The notes beneath the pieces were generated by a model, which saw nothing but the letters and a program-made list of their open reading frames with translations, searched no databases and was not told the origin of the DNA. Shown one piece after another: positions 1 to 12,800 of a stretch of 64,000 bases of DNA (the first letter of the stretch is position 1; each line of letters opens with the position of its first letter). A program made the position numbers and the translations under genes. The stretch comes from Morella rubra. Its lineage: Eukaryota; Streptophyta; Magnoliopsida; Fagales; Myricaceae. The stretch is from assembly GCA_003952965.2 (NCBI GenBank), contig CM025855.1:30904854-30968853 (forward strand), given 5' to 3'.

Positions 1-523
1 GAATTAACGTATGGCGTTCCCTCCACGTCAGCGCGGTCATTCCAGTCTGGTGGTACGGAGACGTTATAGAGGGGGCAGAGCGGGACCCGGTGAAAAGGGC
101 CGTGTCGGGTGCCAAGACCTCTGCTTACGGAAAGACAAGCCCCTGCAGACGCCGTCCCTTTTGCTTTTTTCGCTTTTGCTGCATCATAGCAGTATCAGTA
201 CCTACAGGAGCACTACACCGCATTCCCATGCCGTAGTATGTTAGAGATAGGCTGAGCATATTTTTTATATATAAGAGAGGGAGGGAGAGAGAGACTGAGA
301 GACAGGGAGAGTACGTGGTGTGTAAGCCTCTGAGAGCTTTATATCCCCTCTTTCCCTTTTCCACAATCATCACCTACACCTTACACTTTCAGACCACGCG
401 AACTTTTTTGTTTTTTTGGGTTTGTGTTGGCTTCACTCAAATCAGCTGCGCAACGTCTCACCGTGGCAAATGTGCGCCTGAGTGCCTGAGATCCGTGGTG
501 AACTTCCGATAGTGGGGATCAGA
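1..523 (+). promoter_or_regulatory. Upstream region and 5' leader of the RopGEF gene
   Basis: No gene is seen here. A TATA-like stretch (tttttatatataag, about 260-274) is followed by a GA-rich tract (about 275-312), which is common in plant core promoters and 5' leaders. Transcription could start near 295-310, giving a leader of about 220 nt before the ATG at 524. This is inferred from position only. Confidence 0.45.
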
Positions 524-3500
524 ATGGGCAGCGTGTCGTCGGAGGAGGACGGGTACGGCTCCGAACAGGAGCAGAGCGAGCGGTGCGGGAGCTACAGCTT
601 GAGCGCCGACGTCAGCGAGTCCGAGAGTTGCAGTAGCTTCTCATGTCGTCGGTTTGACGCCGAGGGCGGCGCTTCCAGTTCGATGACCTCGTCTCCCCGT
701 CCTGTAGCTGGGTGTTTCGGTTTTGCGGCGCCGGTGATGCTGCCGGTGATTGGAGGCAAGGATGTGGTGTGTTGGGATCAGAAACCTGAGAACCGGGAAA
801 CCGATTTGTCCGGTACTTCTTTTTCTTTCTTGCTTCTTTATTATTAGTACTCCCTGAGTCCAAATTTGGTACTAAAATTGAGACTTTGGCCGAGATATTT
901 GTGCTTAGTTCCTACTTTGTTCTAGGGGATTTAGTTCTCTGCTCTTTAACCTTCGTATCTGTCTCTGTCTGGTTCCTAAGAAAAGAAATGAGAAACTTGA
1001 ATTACTCTTGGCGAATAATTGTTAAATGACGAACCTTATGTAATTATCCTCCAGTTTCTTTGGGAGTGAACGGCTTACACGTAGTCTAGCCCAGTTGAGA
1101 TCTCCGGCTGTATAGTTGTAGAAGGACTTATTTTGTTTTATTTGGTCTTATTCTTCAAGTTTTTGTCAACAGAGGTTGAAATGATGAAGGAGAGGTTCGC
1201 AAAGCTTCTTCTGGGAGAAGATATGTCTGGAGGAGGGAAAGGAGTGTGCACTGCCCTAGCCATCTCAAACGCCATTACCAACCTCTCTGGTCCGTTTACT
1301 GTTTCCATCCCTCTATTTCATACCTATGATGCTATAAATATAATTTTGCTTTTTGTGGCCCTAAATTTCAATTTGGGTTTCAACGGCAGCGACGGTGTTT
1401 GGTGAACTTTGGAGGTTAGAGCCTCTGGCCCCGCAGAAGAAGGCAATGTGGCGCCGAGAAATGGAGTGGCTCTTATGTGTAAGCGATTCAATAGTTGAGC
1501 TCGTGCCTTCGATACAACAGTTCCCAGGTGGGGGCACGTATGAAGTGATGGCAACACGGCCTAGGTCGGACCTGTATATGAATTTACCTGCATTGAAAAA
1601 ACTTGATGCAATGCTGCTTAGTATGCTTGATGGGTTTTGTGATACAGAGTTTTGGTATGTTGATCGGGGGATAGTTTTAGGTGAAAAGAATGATTCTGAT
1701 GCTTATGCATCTTTTGGTGGGAGGCCTTCGGTTAGGCAGGAAGAGAAATGGTGGCTGCCCTGTCCAAAAGTACAGCCTTGTGGATTGTCAGAGGATGCCA
1801 GGAAGAGGTTGCAGCAGTGCAGAGACTGCACGAACCAGATATTGAAGGCGGCCTTGGCGATTAACAGTAGTGTGCTAGCTGAGATGGAGATACCCAGTGC
1901 TTACTTGGAGACCTTGCCAAAGGTATGGGTTCTACCCTTGTTGGATTATAATGTCTGAATACTAAACTTGGTAGAACATGTCGGTTGTCTTTTTTTTTTC
2001 TCCATGTATTAATATGCATCTCAATCCTTTACTGGGGGTTGGCTACTTGAAAGTTGTCTATCCCAATGTGGGTTGCTGGGAATGCTTGCAAATTTAAGGA
2101 GATATAGGTAGTTGCGGACCTGGTCTTAGAAGAAGGTTGCTTCTCACTGGGGATTATCTGGTTTCTGTTGTACAATTTGGGAAAATGACATGTTTGAATC
2201 TGATGTTACTATTTTCTTCCTATTTTTAGTATCTCTCATTACATACTTAGAATTGATGACCCTGGAGTTTCAGCATTGGATTTGTTCCTAGCTCTAGATC
2301 CAGCAGGAGCTAAGTCTGGGTATCTACTTGACATGACTATGTTGTTTGATGTATGGTGCGGCAGGCTTTTCTTATGCCAAATTTAGTTTCTTTCCTACTA
2401 TGTCATTCGAGGGATCAAACAAATGGCTACGGAAACCAAACAAATGGATCCATAAGCACAAAAACTCAATTGTTCTTGTTGATTAGAATATTGTGCGAGT
2501 ACATATAGGTAACTCACCAGCACATGCCAACCCATTATAAATCAATACGAGAGGTTAAAATCAAGGTACCTTAGTTTTGCCGAAGAAAGTGGAAGGGAAA
2601 AAATTGTTTGTATGCCGTCTTAGATTTTAACCGTACAAGATGTTTATGATGTCAATCTAATTATAGAGATGAAAGGATTATCATATTCGTGATAGTTATG
2701 TAATATCTCTTAGTGCTTGGAAAATCTGTTTCATAGCATGTATGAACAGATTTGCAGCACCAGTGACCTAATCTTAACAATACCTTTGATTCCTATTGCT
2801 GTCTGATCCATTGCAGAGGGGAAAAGCGTGTCTAGGGGATATAATTTATCGCGACATAACTGCTGATCAGTTCTCACCAGAATGTTTACTTGATTGTCTC
2901 GATCTGTCGTCTGAGCATCACAGTCTGGAGATAGCTAACAGGATAGAGGCAGCAATCCATGTCTGGAAGCAAAAAGACCAGAGGAAACACGCAAATCACA
3001 TGAAATCCAGGCGCTCATCTTGGGGTGGCAAGGTCAAGGGCCTTGTAGCTGATTTGGATAAGAAACATTTTTTGGCCCAAAGAGCAGAGACCCTCTTACA
3101 GAGCTTGAGGCTTCGTTTCCCTGGCCTTCCACAAACTGCACTGGATATGAACAAGATCCAATTCAATAAGGTATAATGCCCACATAACCTTTTATAATCC
3201 AGTAAACGATAGGGAGAGGGGGACATAATTTCTCATGCATGTCTACTAGTTCACGTTATAGTACTAGTGGAAAATATTTTTAGACTCGACTAATTTTGGG
3301 TGAGGGATGGGAGGTTTGATCTATAGTTCTCCTATGTACACTTTCTTCTGCTTGAAGAAGCTTCCCTCGTTGCCTTTACCTATGGCCATACAGTGTACTT
3401 TTGTAAAAGATTCTAGGAGCTTTCCGTTGATGTAAAAAAAGGTTTCCTTTTTCTCGCAGGATGTAGGGCAGTCTATTCTTGAAAGCTACTCAAGGGTGAT

Positions 3501-3891
3501 GGAGAGCTTGGCCTTTAACATAATGGCCAGGATCGATGACGTCCTTTATGTAGATGATGCGACTAAGCAATGTGCTGCGGCAGAATCAATGTCCATCTTC
3601 AATAGGGAAGGTCTAGGTGGTCTTCCTATTCAGAAACGAATGTCTCCTAGTCCTTTCTCAATCCACCATACCCCATACGCCTCTCCATTCGCTACTCCAA
3701 CTTTCTGTTCTTCCACCCCCGTAATGGGAAGCCCTGGGAGGGCGCCTTCCTCCCTTAAAAAGACCAGTCTCAAGGAGGCAATCGACCTGAAGTCAGAAAA
3801 ACTAGTCCCGGCTGATTTTGAACGGGTGTGGTCATATGCCGGCAACCTCAGTGCAAGAAGAGCTCCCGGAAATGCTCCAGAAAGAGATTGA
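524..3891 (+). CDS. ROPGEF1: Rop guanine nucleotide exchange factor (PRONE domain), RopGEF1-like
   Basis: Predicted exons are 524-812, 1173-1289, 1390-1922, 2817-3170 and 3460-3891. All joins are GT-AG and in frame, giving 574 residues. The PRONE domain runs from about residue 97 to 460 and includes the conserved stretches [63 protein letters not shown] and [14 protein letters not shown]. The N-terminal tail (1-96) is acidic and serine-rich. The C-terminal tail is rich in Ser and Pro, with [14 protein letters not shown] and a terminal NAPERD. In the family, PRONE proteins load GTP onto plant ROP GTPases at the plasma membrane, and the variable tails carry receptor-kinase control of polar growth and hormone signalling. 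The C-terminal tail resembles Arabidopsis RopGEF1. Family assignment is firm; the paralogue number is less certain. The ATG at 524 opens the exon that splices in frame. Confidence 0.93.
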
Positions 3892-5304
3892 CTGGACGTA
3901 ATTTATCCTTCTAGGTTGGATTAAGTTGGAACAGTTAACCGAAACTAACAAAGAAGTGAAGAGCTGATCTGCAAGCGTGTAGGCAGTGAGAATGAGAAAC
4001 ACGGGGACTATGGAGGGTAAGATATTGTATATTTGATAATTAGGATGGTTATAAGTTTTGACTCTAGATCATGGCTTCTCATCATGTGAGAGGTGAAAAG
4101 AAGATTATGATTTTTCTCATATATTCAATGATCTATGAAGTTTCCTTTCCCCCATCTCAAACAGAAACCAAAACCCACGAGGAATAAGTGAATTAAATAG
4201 TATAATTTGCATGGAATCTTTTTATCTTTTGGTTGGGCAAATAGTGTAACGATTCTTTGGTTGTTAATTGTGATGTAATTTGCAGTTTATATCTAATTGG
4301 TTCCTCCTTAGGCACCATCCTAGTAATTACGAAAGGGATCCTGTGCCTGTCAGCAATAGATGTGACTTGTAATCCGTTAGACAACACCCTCTCAAATTGT
4401 GAAAGGACTCTTTGATTGTCATTTTTGATAAATCTTATTGTTTTCCTTCTGGGCGGTACCTGTATGTCTGTCGCCACCAAGTCGGTACGTTGGTCCAAAT
4501 TCGCAAATTTCCTTTATAATTTAACGATTGCGGTGTTATTGAAAAAAAAAAAAAAAAAAACGATTGCGATGTTTGAAGGGCTGATTTGGTGATTCGACCA
4601 CTCTGCTTTTTCAACTATTTCAGAAGACAACACCAATTTGTTTAATTACTCGATGCCAGACGAAGAATGACCCTCCAGCGCAAAGACTAAAAAAGGAACA
4701 GAACCCCTGTTCTTGTAGTTCCTCTTCTCACCGTAGAGCCATGGCAGAATGGTCACAACTCCCAAAAAGATCTTCTCCGAGTAGGCGAAATGCCTTGAGA
4801 ACCGCTTTGACCTCCTCCACTTTCGGTCCATCTCCAAGTGAGCTTGGAGACCGCATAAGTTCGTCGGGTTGGACCCAAATCCTACTACTATCAAATTCGT
4901 TACGATTAATACTCCACCAGGCCAGCTTCGGCTAGTCTGTAAGACCCAGGTTGCGCCCGGTGTAGCCATTTCTGGTCTGGGCTCAACGGTAGGTCTTCCT
5001 CTTTCATCAACTAGGCCGAACCAACCAACTGATACGAGCCCACCGTCCAATAAACCCATCCATGGTGACGGAGTGCTTTGCATCGGTCAACACTCAAATG
5101 ACTCAACTAAAAAAAATGGCCAACAACCATCCAAGGGCGTAATGGTTATTGGTTAGCCCTACTACATTGCACCCAAAATAAAAAAGAAACATTATCATAC
5201 AATGTGCAGGTCCCCTAGATGCAGGCATAACGAGGTAGCAAAGCAACTGGGAAGATAGGTTATAATCCCACAAGCAAGGTGTGCTTTTGTGCTCTGTTAG
5301 CAAA

Positions 5305-5327
5305 AATAAATAAATAAATAAATAAAA
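5305..5327. repeat. AAAT microsatellite
   Basis: About five consecutive AAAT units within an AT-rich stretch, seen directly. Confidence 0.85.
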
Positions 5328-5828
5328 ATTATTTTGAAAAGAGACTGAACTCTTCTCCCTTTCCTTCACTGTACAGATACATATCCAAAGAATTAGTGAG
5401 CCTGGCATATAAGAGGTTCAACAACTTGAATTCGAGCATCTGCCAAATGTTTGACCAGGAGCGTCATTGACATGGGTGAACTCTGTTGGTCAAGAAAAGC
5501 CATCAGACTTGAGCCATTTCTTGTGCACTGCCCTTACCACCTACAATTGTAAATTTGTACCCCCAGAAAAACCAGCCCAGACAGATATTCAGGTCAAGTT
5601 CCTACTCCCACCTGAGCACTTTTGTATCTGCAAAGGGAAAATAATTGTTTTTTTTTTTCACTCATAAGAAAATTACTCATCACTTGCCCAAAAGAACAAG
5701 AACTCGTCAAACAGAAATGGTTTTTTCATCACAGCGATAACTAATTGGACTGTTTGCAGAAAAAATAAAAAGGAAAGGAGCTATATCATTTCTGTGTTAG
5801 CATGCACATTCTATTCAAAAGTTGATTA

Positions 5829-6195
5829 CATCAAATTACAATTTTCCCTCTTAAACTACTGCCTAATTCTCAAATAACTCCACAAACTTTAACTCGTTAC
5901 AACTCACTCTCAAATTATGCTTCTCGTTGCAATTCTATCCCCCAACCCGTTGATTTTTCTTTATTAAAAAAAAAAATGACTCACTTAGAATCGATGTGCA
6001 AATTTGTATAACCACATAAAGAGAAAGTCACGTCTCGTTCACATGGGACAAAAATCGTTTGATATAACGGCTCTAGCAGATTGTGAAATAGAATCACAAC
6101 GAGAAGCATAGTTTGGAAGATGAGTTGTAATGAGTTAAAGTTTGTGGGGTATTTTAGAATCGGATGGCAATTTGAGGTAAATTGTAGTTTACCCT
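5829..6195. mobile_element. MITE-like element with about 100-bp terminal inverted repeats
   Basis: The first about 110 bases (aaattacaatttt..., ccacaaactttaactcgtta, atgcttctcgttg) reappear as reverse complement at the right end (caacgagaagcat, taatgagttaaagtttgtgg, aaattgtagttt). Long imperfect inverted repeats around a short centre without coding capacity fit a fold-back MITE. The exact ends and a target duplication were not settled. Confidence 0.75.
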
Positions 6196-6979
6196 AGAAT
6201 TTACTAACTTCAAAAGCACCCGAGAAGAATCCTTTACAAATTCCTGACGGCATGCTGATTTTACTAACTGAACAAGCATTTCAGAAGGGATCTGTTGTGA
6301 AATTTGAATTTCCTTTCAAGTCAGGAACATGGAACAGGTTTTCATCAATGTTGTCTAGCTAATTCTTGTAATAACTTTGGAGCCTTAAGTCACTTTGAGA
6401 AGTTTGGTATTCACAGATAAGGAGATATTCAGGGGCTGATCAAACTCCATCGTCTCATAGACAACAAGTCATGAGTTAAGAAGCATTTATGCCTCCAGAT
6501 CCTAACAAGTACCACGCAGTTTGGCAATTTACCTGACAGGCCCCAAAACCAAGAAAAAATCTTCTTACAAGGCCAGTTCGTCCAATTGATTTTGCGCCTG
6601 TTGCAGTCACCAAATTAGCACTTCACACACAATGATATATTGCTCAGAGAATATTCATATTGGAGTTTTAAAAGAAGAAAAAAAATAGTTTTCACTGAAA
6701 TACTGGTTGTTCTTGACTGGCCATGTAATTGAACATCCAATAAAACTGTAATTGTTTGTCACTGGCTTATTAAATATTGCTCACAACACTACTGCCCCAC
6801 TGGAAATTCCTGGATTAAATATTGCTCACAACATAATGTAAAATTTGTTCATGGTATCAGAATCTGAGATGTAAAAATCTCTTCTCAAGGGCACTTCAAT
6901 CAACCAGGTATTTGGAAATTTTATATTTCAGATTTTTGGGCACGAGATACTAGCTCATGAGAAGGGAATTAAGCATCTA

Positions 6980-6998
6980 AGAGAGAGAGAGAGAGAGA
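6980..6998. repeat. GA dinucleotide microsatellite
   Basis: About nine uninterrupted GA units, seen directly. Confidence 0.85.
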
Positions 6999-7956
6999 AC
7001 CTAAATGCCAGTGATTCTGTCCTTGGGAAGAACCAGGTTGTGGGTAAGGGGTGAGATTGTAGAATAACAAGGATTGCTATGAACACCAGTTAAACAGAAC
7101 AAAGACAACGTGAAGTCCCATTGTTGGTCTCTTCACAAGAAAGTGCTTTGGGCAGTTAAAAACCACACTGCAATAGTTGGCTAACTCCAGGAATTTTTTC
7201 TCACAGATTCAGCTGATATTTGTTACTGCTTGGAGAGCTAGACACAGACAAGGGCCTTCCAGAAGCTCACAAGCCAATGATCTTTTCTAAGGTTTTCCCC
7301 TCAAATAACAGCCCCTAAAGATGCTTAACTCGATGGATCTGAAACAGGAGGGAGGAAGCATGAAACAACTTCCCTTCTTATCAACTGCTAGTCACAACTT
7401 TCGTTTCATGGTCCCTTTGCGTAGCTCACGCTCTATGTGGGCAGACTGCAAAGTAGCTGAGGACAATGCTCATATCTCAGCATCCTTATGTCTCATAATC
7501 TTAAGGCAGGAAGGATCTCTGCCACAAGAACGGTATTGCTAAAGACACCTGTCCTGGGAGCCTGCCTATCCACTAAATTATAGGAAAACCTGACCCAGCA
7601 GAGCTCATAGGGGACAGATCCTCAAATCAATAGGCTGACGTACATATGACTTGAATATGTTTCCTACGGCCTATTTTACCTAAAAGTAATCCCAAACATG
7701 AACGGCTCCAAACAAGGTCCTATTAGCTGCCATTAGGCTAACAGAACCTAGATCCTGGGACAAAAATCACTCACACTAATTACTTGAAATCTCTCTCAAA
7801 CAAGAGCCCTTTACCAGTAAATGCCCGACTCATCTTTGCACCAAGCACTGATAGCTAAGAGGGCATTCCACTATTTGGAAGGACATGCATAAATGCTAAC
7901 TCCAAAACGCACATGGCAATGATATATTGACGACATGCACGACAAAATTAAACATT

Positions 7957-9207
7957 TCATTGTTGCAAAGAATGATACTTAACTGCCAACGTTGTCGCCG
8001 CAGCCCAATCAGGAGGCCAGAACAGCTTCGAATACTCCGGAAAGTCATCTAAAAGTGCAATAGTACCTTTATCTAAATCAAATACTCCTACACGCCAACG
8101 CTTAAAAACATCATCACCTCCACTAGCACCTTCGTCACCGCTCATGGAGAAGAAATTATCCGCAAACAACACGCAGTTCCTTTTAGTAAAACTAGATGAT
8201 AACTCCGAGGCCGAGACCGAAAATGCGCAATCATCCCCTAAGAACAATACCCGATCCCCCAGGCTCTTCACCTCCACCCACCTCTTCTCCTCGCTGTCCA
8301 ACCCAAAAACCTTAAACCGAACCGTCCTCTCCCCTACATACTCATCACACACCTCGTCAGCAACCTCATCACCATCACCATCACCGACGCCCACATCCTC
8401 TATGCTTAGATACATATCAACCAACAACAACTCACCATCGGATTCGACCAGAAACTTCTTGTCACCGCCAAACACGGGCTCGGCTACCAAACTCAAAGTC
8501 AACGACAACCCAACAGCCACGGTCCTCCCCGTACAATCAACAGCATAGAAATCCCCTCGAAACAAAACAACATCGTCGTACGGATAAGGCATATCGTGGA
8601 TTATAGTCCATCGCTTGTCCTCAGACTTGAGCATAGCCAACTTCCCAGACACATGAATCGTGAGCAAAGCAAAATCTTCGTCGGTTTCTTCAGAACCCAA
8701 GCACATGAAAACAACCTTCTCCATGTATAAATTTCCCACGTCGCCCAGAGAATCGCGGAAGGGTTGGAAATTCATGTAGTGGAGAACGTATTCTTGACCC
8801 AATTCCAATACTTTGAGGTCCAATAGGTTCATCTCCTTTGGGAAAGATGTTGGTAGAGGATTGAGAAGGAACCGCGAGAGCGGGTTCAGCAAGCGCATTC
8901 GACCGGGTTGGACTTCTTCGACCTTGACGAGCCAGGATGACTCCCTGCGGACTGTTTGGAAGCCAGGATCGGAGAACCCAATGAGGAACACGGTGCGCCT
9001 GGAGAGGTGGAAACCCCAGGTGGCGTCGGCAATTCCGCTATAGGGGAGGAAAGGAAAACGGCCAGGTAAGGGGCGACGGGGTCTGGAGGGGAAAGAGGAT
9101 CGCCACGAGGAACAGACGGATCGGAAGCGGAGTTGGTAGAAGGGACTGTCGAGGCGTTTGGCAATTAGGTCCAGGAGTTCTTTGGGGAGTTCGGACCAGT
9201 CCGCCAT
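7957..9207 (-). CDS. F-box protein with DUF295 domain, SKIP23-like
   Basis: Single-exon gene of 416 residues. The start is placed at the ATG at 9207 because the protein then opens with the F-box (MADWSELPKELLDLIAKRLD, then RFRSVCSSWRSSFP, residues 1-48). The open frame continues upstream to 9441, but the extra residues look like untranslated leader. The C-terminal part contains the DUF295 pattern, including the DDVVLFRGDFYAVD strand (about residues 220-240) and LGDDCAFSVSASEL (about 320-340). An acidic GD-rich insert (VGVGDGDGDE) interrupts the middle. Proteins of this type are thought to be SCF ubiquitin-ligase substrate receptors that bind an ASK/SKP1 protein through the F-box. The substrate is unknown. 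The gene is divergent to MINIYO, with start codons 630 bp apart. Confidence 0.9.
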   Translation of the reverse strand: MADWSELPKELLDLIAKRLDSPFYQLRFRSVCSSWRSSFPSRPRRPLPGRFPFLPYSGIADATWGFHLSRRTVFLIGFSDPGFQTVRRESSWLVKVEEVQPGRMRLLNPLSRFLLNPLPTSFPKEMNLLDLKVLELGQEYVLHYMNFQPFRDSLGDVGNLYMEKVVFMCLGSEETDEDFALLTIHVSGKLAMLKSEDKRWTIIHDMPYPYDDVVLFRGDFYAVDCTGRTVAVGLSLTLSLVAEPVFGGDKKFLVESDGELLLVDMYLSIEDVGVGDGDGDEVADEVCDEYVGERTVRFKVFGLDSEEKRWVEVKSLGDRVLFLGDDCAFSVSASELSSSFTKRNCVLFADNFFSMSGDEGASGGDDVFKRWRVGVFDLDKGTIALLDDFPEYSKLFWPPDWAAATTLAVKYHSLQQ

Positions 9208-9837
9208 TGAGGGCGTTGGAGACGAGATTCGATCTTTTCTCGGGAAAGCGTGGGAAAACAGGACGGAAACTGAGGTAAGCGAGGTGATATATACGCGTGT
9301 ACTGTTGCGGCGAACACTGAAACGTGGCATGCTCCAGATGGAAAGAAAAAAATTGGAGTCGAACGGGGAATCTTTTAATGACATCAAACATTTCGCCGCG
9401 TTAAAAGATCTTCCGTAACGCTCTATTACGCTCATCAACATAGAATTACAAGGACGCTAAACCGTCTACTCGTCAAAACTTCTTGTCGACGCAACATGTA
9501 AGCTTCAGCCACGTTGCCATCGACCGCACAAGAAGTGGCATGAAATTAGACTATAAGAGCGACTTCTTGAGGCAGATTCTGCTGCTGTTGAAACATAAAC
9601 TGCCGCCTTAATTTACTGATTTCGCAGCTCAACGCACTCACTCTATCACCAAAAGCTTATACTGCAGCGATGGTTTTTCCCTCGGCGACACCAAATTGTC
9701 TCAACGGCTTCATTTCAATGACACGTCGTTTCGAAACATCCAACAGTATAATGACCTATATAAGACTACTCTATATCTTGTTAAAAAGCTTCTAGAGCAG
9801 AGCACCGCTTGCTGAAGAATCCCGCCCTCTTTCGCTC
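9208..9837. promoter_or_regulatory. Shared divergent promoter between the F-box gene and MINIYO
   Basis: This 630-bp stretch separates two start codons that point apart. A TATA-like sequence (acctatataag, about 9754-9765) lies about 75 bases before the MINIYO ATG, and a tatatata-like stretch (about 9287-9294) lies on the F-box side. Co-regulation is possible but is not shown by the sequence. Confidence 0.5.
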
Positions 9838-12800
9838 ATGGAGAAGAAGAAGCGAAGCAGCAAGGGGAGCGACACTAATAGCCCCTTAATTAAGCCGAAA
9901 ATTTTCGGCGGCGGCGGCGCGCTTCAAATCAGCGAGGACGGCGCTTCGCGCATAATCGGTGGAATCGTCGAGAAGGGAATCTCTGACGAGCCACATAGAC
10001 ACCCAACTGCGCCGCCGAAACCCTCCCTTCTCCCTTTCCCCGTCGCTCGTCACCGCTCCCACGGCCCGGTATAAATAACTGTTTAGATTCGCATTTGTCT
10101 ATTTCTTATTGCCAGTACCTGTCGTAAGGGTAGAAACCCCAAGAAGTTGTTTGTTTTTAGTCACTACTTGTTTGGCTGCGGAGAAAATGTGGGAAACAAG
10201 AAAATCAATCAACTAAAGAATTTCAACATTCATTACTCGGGGAAGGAGAGTGAGTTAGCCTACTAGAATCATTTGATTTAGATGGGTTTGATTTTTTTTC
10301 TCTCTCTTTGTTTTGAGCAACTAAAATGTTATCAACATCGACTGATTTGTGTTGGTGCAAGCCCTAGCTCTGAATAAAAAGTATACCAAATAGAATTTAA
10401 ACAAACAATTTTTTTATGTTTCTTTTTACAATGACTCATAGTTAAATTTGATTCACCAGCATTGGGGTCCAGTAGGTACTATAAATGGTGATAGTTACAG
10501 TGAGGATAAAAGGGATGGCGACGATGAAGCTAAAGATTTCATTGAATACGGCCGAATAGCACCTTTTGCAAATCCTGTGCCGGGGAAGAAGAAAAAAGAA
10601 ACAGATTTAAGTAGTTGGAGACAGGTTGTCTCAGCCGATGGTTCTTCTGTGGCCAATAAAGCAGGAGAAAATCTCCTATGCCATCACCTAACAGACGGAG
10701 AAATTACAGGTGGAACTGCAGCGAAGAGAAACATGTCAAGTGACCCATCCTTAGCTGATGCAAATGTGTTTTCTCCAACGAAAATGGATGAAGAGCCTGA
10801 CTTAGATATTCGTGGGAGCTTGAGTGAATTTGAGAATGCCATGACCACAGAATTAAATAAGTCGAATCAACTACATCTGAGTGAGAATGTGAGAGACACC
10901 AGCATGGTTAACATCAGTGTAGGGAGAACAAAGCCTGATGGTATTGGATTTCGGGAGGAACTAAGAAGGCAGGAACAATCCACAGTTGTTTCGAGTTCTA
11001 TGTCCAACAACTTCAGAAATGAACAAGAATCCATGTCTCTTGAGAGTCAGATTGATGCCGAGAACCGCACCCGCTTACAGGGAATGTCACCTAATGAGAT
11101 AGCGCAAGCTCGGTCAGAGATAATGGAGAAGATGGACGCTGCAATTATAAAAGCATTAAAAAAGAGGGGTCAAGACAAACTGAAGAAGAAGAAAGGCTCA
11201 AGCTCAGAGGTCGGCACTAATGGTGAACTGAGTACACTTCAGAATGAGAATATCCAAGATGCAAAAGATCCTGTAAACTTTAAACAAGATATCCCTCATA
11301 TGGTGACAACAACCTCTAATGATTCACAGGATAGGCAAGACAGTGTTGAGGTACAGAAGTTAGCAGGTGCAGCTAGCTGCAGTCTGTGGACGTCTTGGAG
11401 CGAAAGAGTTGAGGCTGTAAGGGACCTAAGGTTTTCCTTGGATGGGACTGTTGTCGAGAATGATTTTGTGAAGGTACCTGGGATTGGTAAGGCCAAATTA
11501 TTCTTGTTTTTAGTTTTGTTTCGTTTCCCATTATATTATGTGGCATTCACTGCTAATGAAATGATGTTATATGTCTTGAGTTCTGCTGATTTTTAGCATG
11601 AAGAAGTAACGATTAGCCCTCTACCTTTTTTTTCCTCATGTTTTGTTTAATTGGATGAGCTTGCATAGTTTGCTCGTGCATATCAGTACCTAGTGACACG
11701 TGTTTTGGGTGATGCTTTTGACTCTAATGCCTAACAAAATGGAATATCTGAGTCACATTTTTGAAAACTCAATTGGTTGTAAAGACCTTTTGTTTTCAAT
11801 TTATATTCGTCATTTTTGCATTTCAAGGAAAGTGGTACTATTTATGGAAATTCAAAAAGTAATTGTGTTGTAATGTAGAAAACCTCATAAGCTGATGAGC
11901 TAGATGATGCTAGTATTAGTTTGACATTGACAAGTCTTGCAGCTTGGTGATAGGAGCCTGGGTTCAATAACCTTTGTTTAATGATTATTCTAGAGCTAAT
12001 ATTACATTAAATCAATCTAAGGGAGTGTTCGTTTCGTAAAAAACTGTAAGATTTTGGTAGAATTGTGAATATTTATGTAGATTAAAGTTTTATAGGTTTT
12101 TGTGTAAAAGTAAGTGAAAAGTTTTAAAGATATTTAATTTTTGTTGGAGTTTGTAAAAAGGTATAGAAGAGATGATTTGATGTAATTGTTTAATAAAAAA
12201 GTATTGGAGTTAGGTGAAAAAGTATAGAGAGAGAATATTTGTTATAATTTTTTTTGAAAAGGTATTGGAGTTTGTGTGAAAAGTTGTTGGAGATTGTGTA
12301 AAATGTATTGGTGTTTGTGTATAAATTTTTAAGATTTTCGGTGTTGGTTTTGTAAATACATTTGTATTCTAGAATAATTGTGAAAATGAACATGCCAAAT
12401 TTTTGGGTTCTTGGACATCAACCAAAAATGCTGCTCAGGTTTCATTGTTGACAATGGATGTCTCTTGTTCTGCTTTTAGTAATATGTTCTCAAAGTTCAT
12501 TTTATTTGACTTGATTCCTTAGTCAGAAAGTCTTACTCGATTTTGACCATGGAATGCCAGGCATATGATTATGAATATTTTCTGCTTAGATAAAGCATGT
12601 ACATGAATGTTGTTCTTGTGGCTCGCGATCAAGAATTAACATATGCCTCAATGTGAAGTTCTCCTTCATTCTCTTGCTCTAGGTGATACTACTGTTCAGA
12701 ATAGGTATGGTGCTGACAATGTTACAGAGCGTGACTTCCTGCGGACTGAGGGCGATCCTGGTGCCTCAGGTTACACAATTAAAGAAGCCGTGGCACTCAC

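Larger units (their letters stand above)
3892..7956. other. Intergenic region without a recognised gene
   Basis: About 4 kb between the convergent 3' ends of the RopGEF and F-box genes. It holds a poly-A run (about 4542-4560), an AAAT microsatellite (5305-5327), a MITE-like inverted repeat (about 5829-6195) and a GA microsatellite (6980-6998). Short open frames on both strands, for example 4193-4498 minus and 4646-5083 minus, have no motif that I recognise. Confidence 0.6.

Noticed and set aside
4646..5083. 145-residue minus-strand frame and overlapping plus-strand frames
   Set aside because: No recognisable domain, and both strands are open over parts of the stretch, as expected by chance in mixed-composition DNA.
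9208..9441. N-terminal extension of the F-box protein upstream of 9207
   Set aside because: The F-box starts right after the ATG at 9207; the extra 78 residues have no family counterpart and are probably leader.
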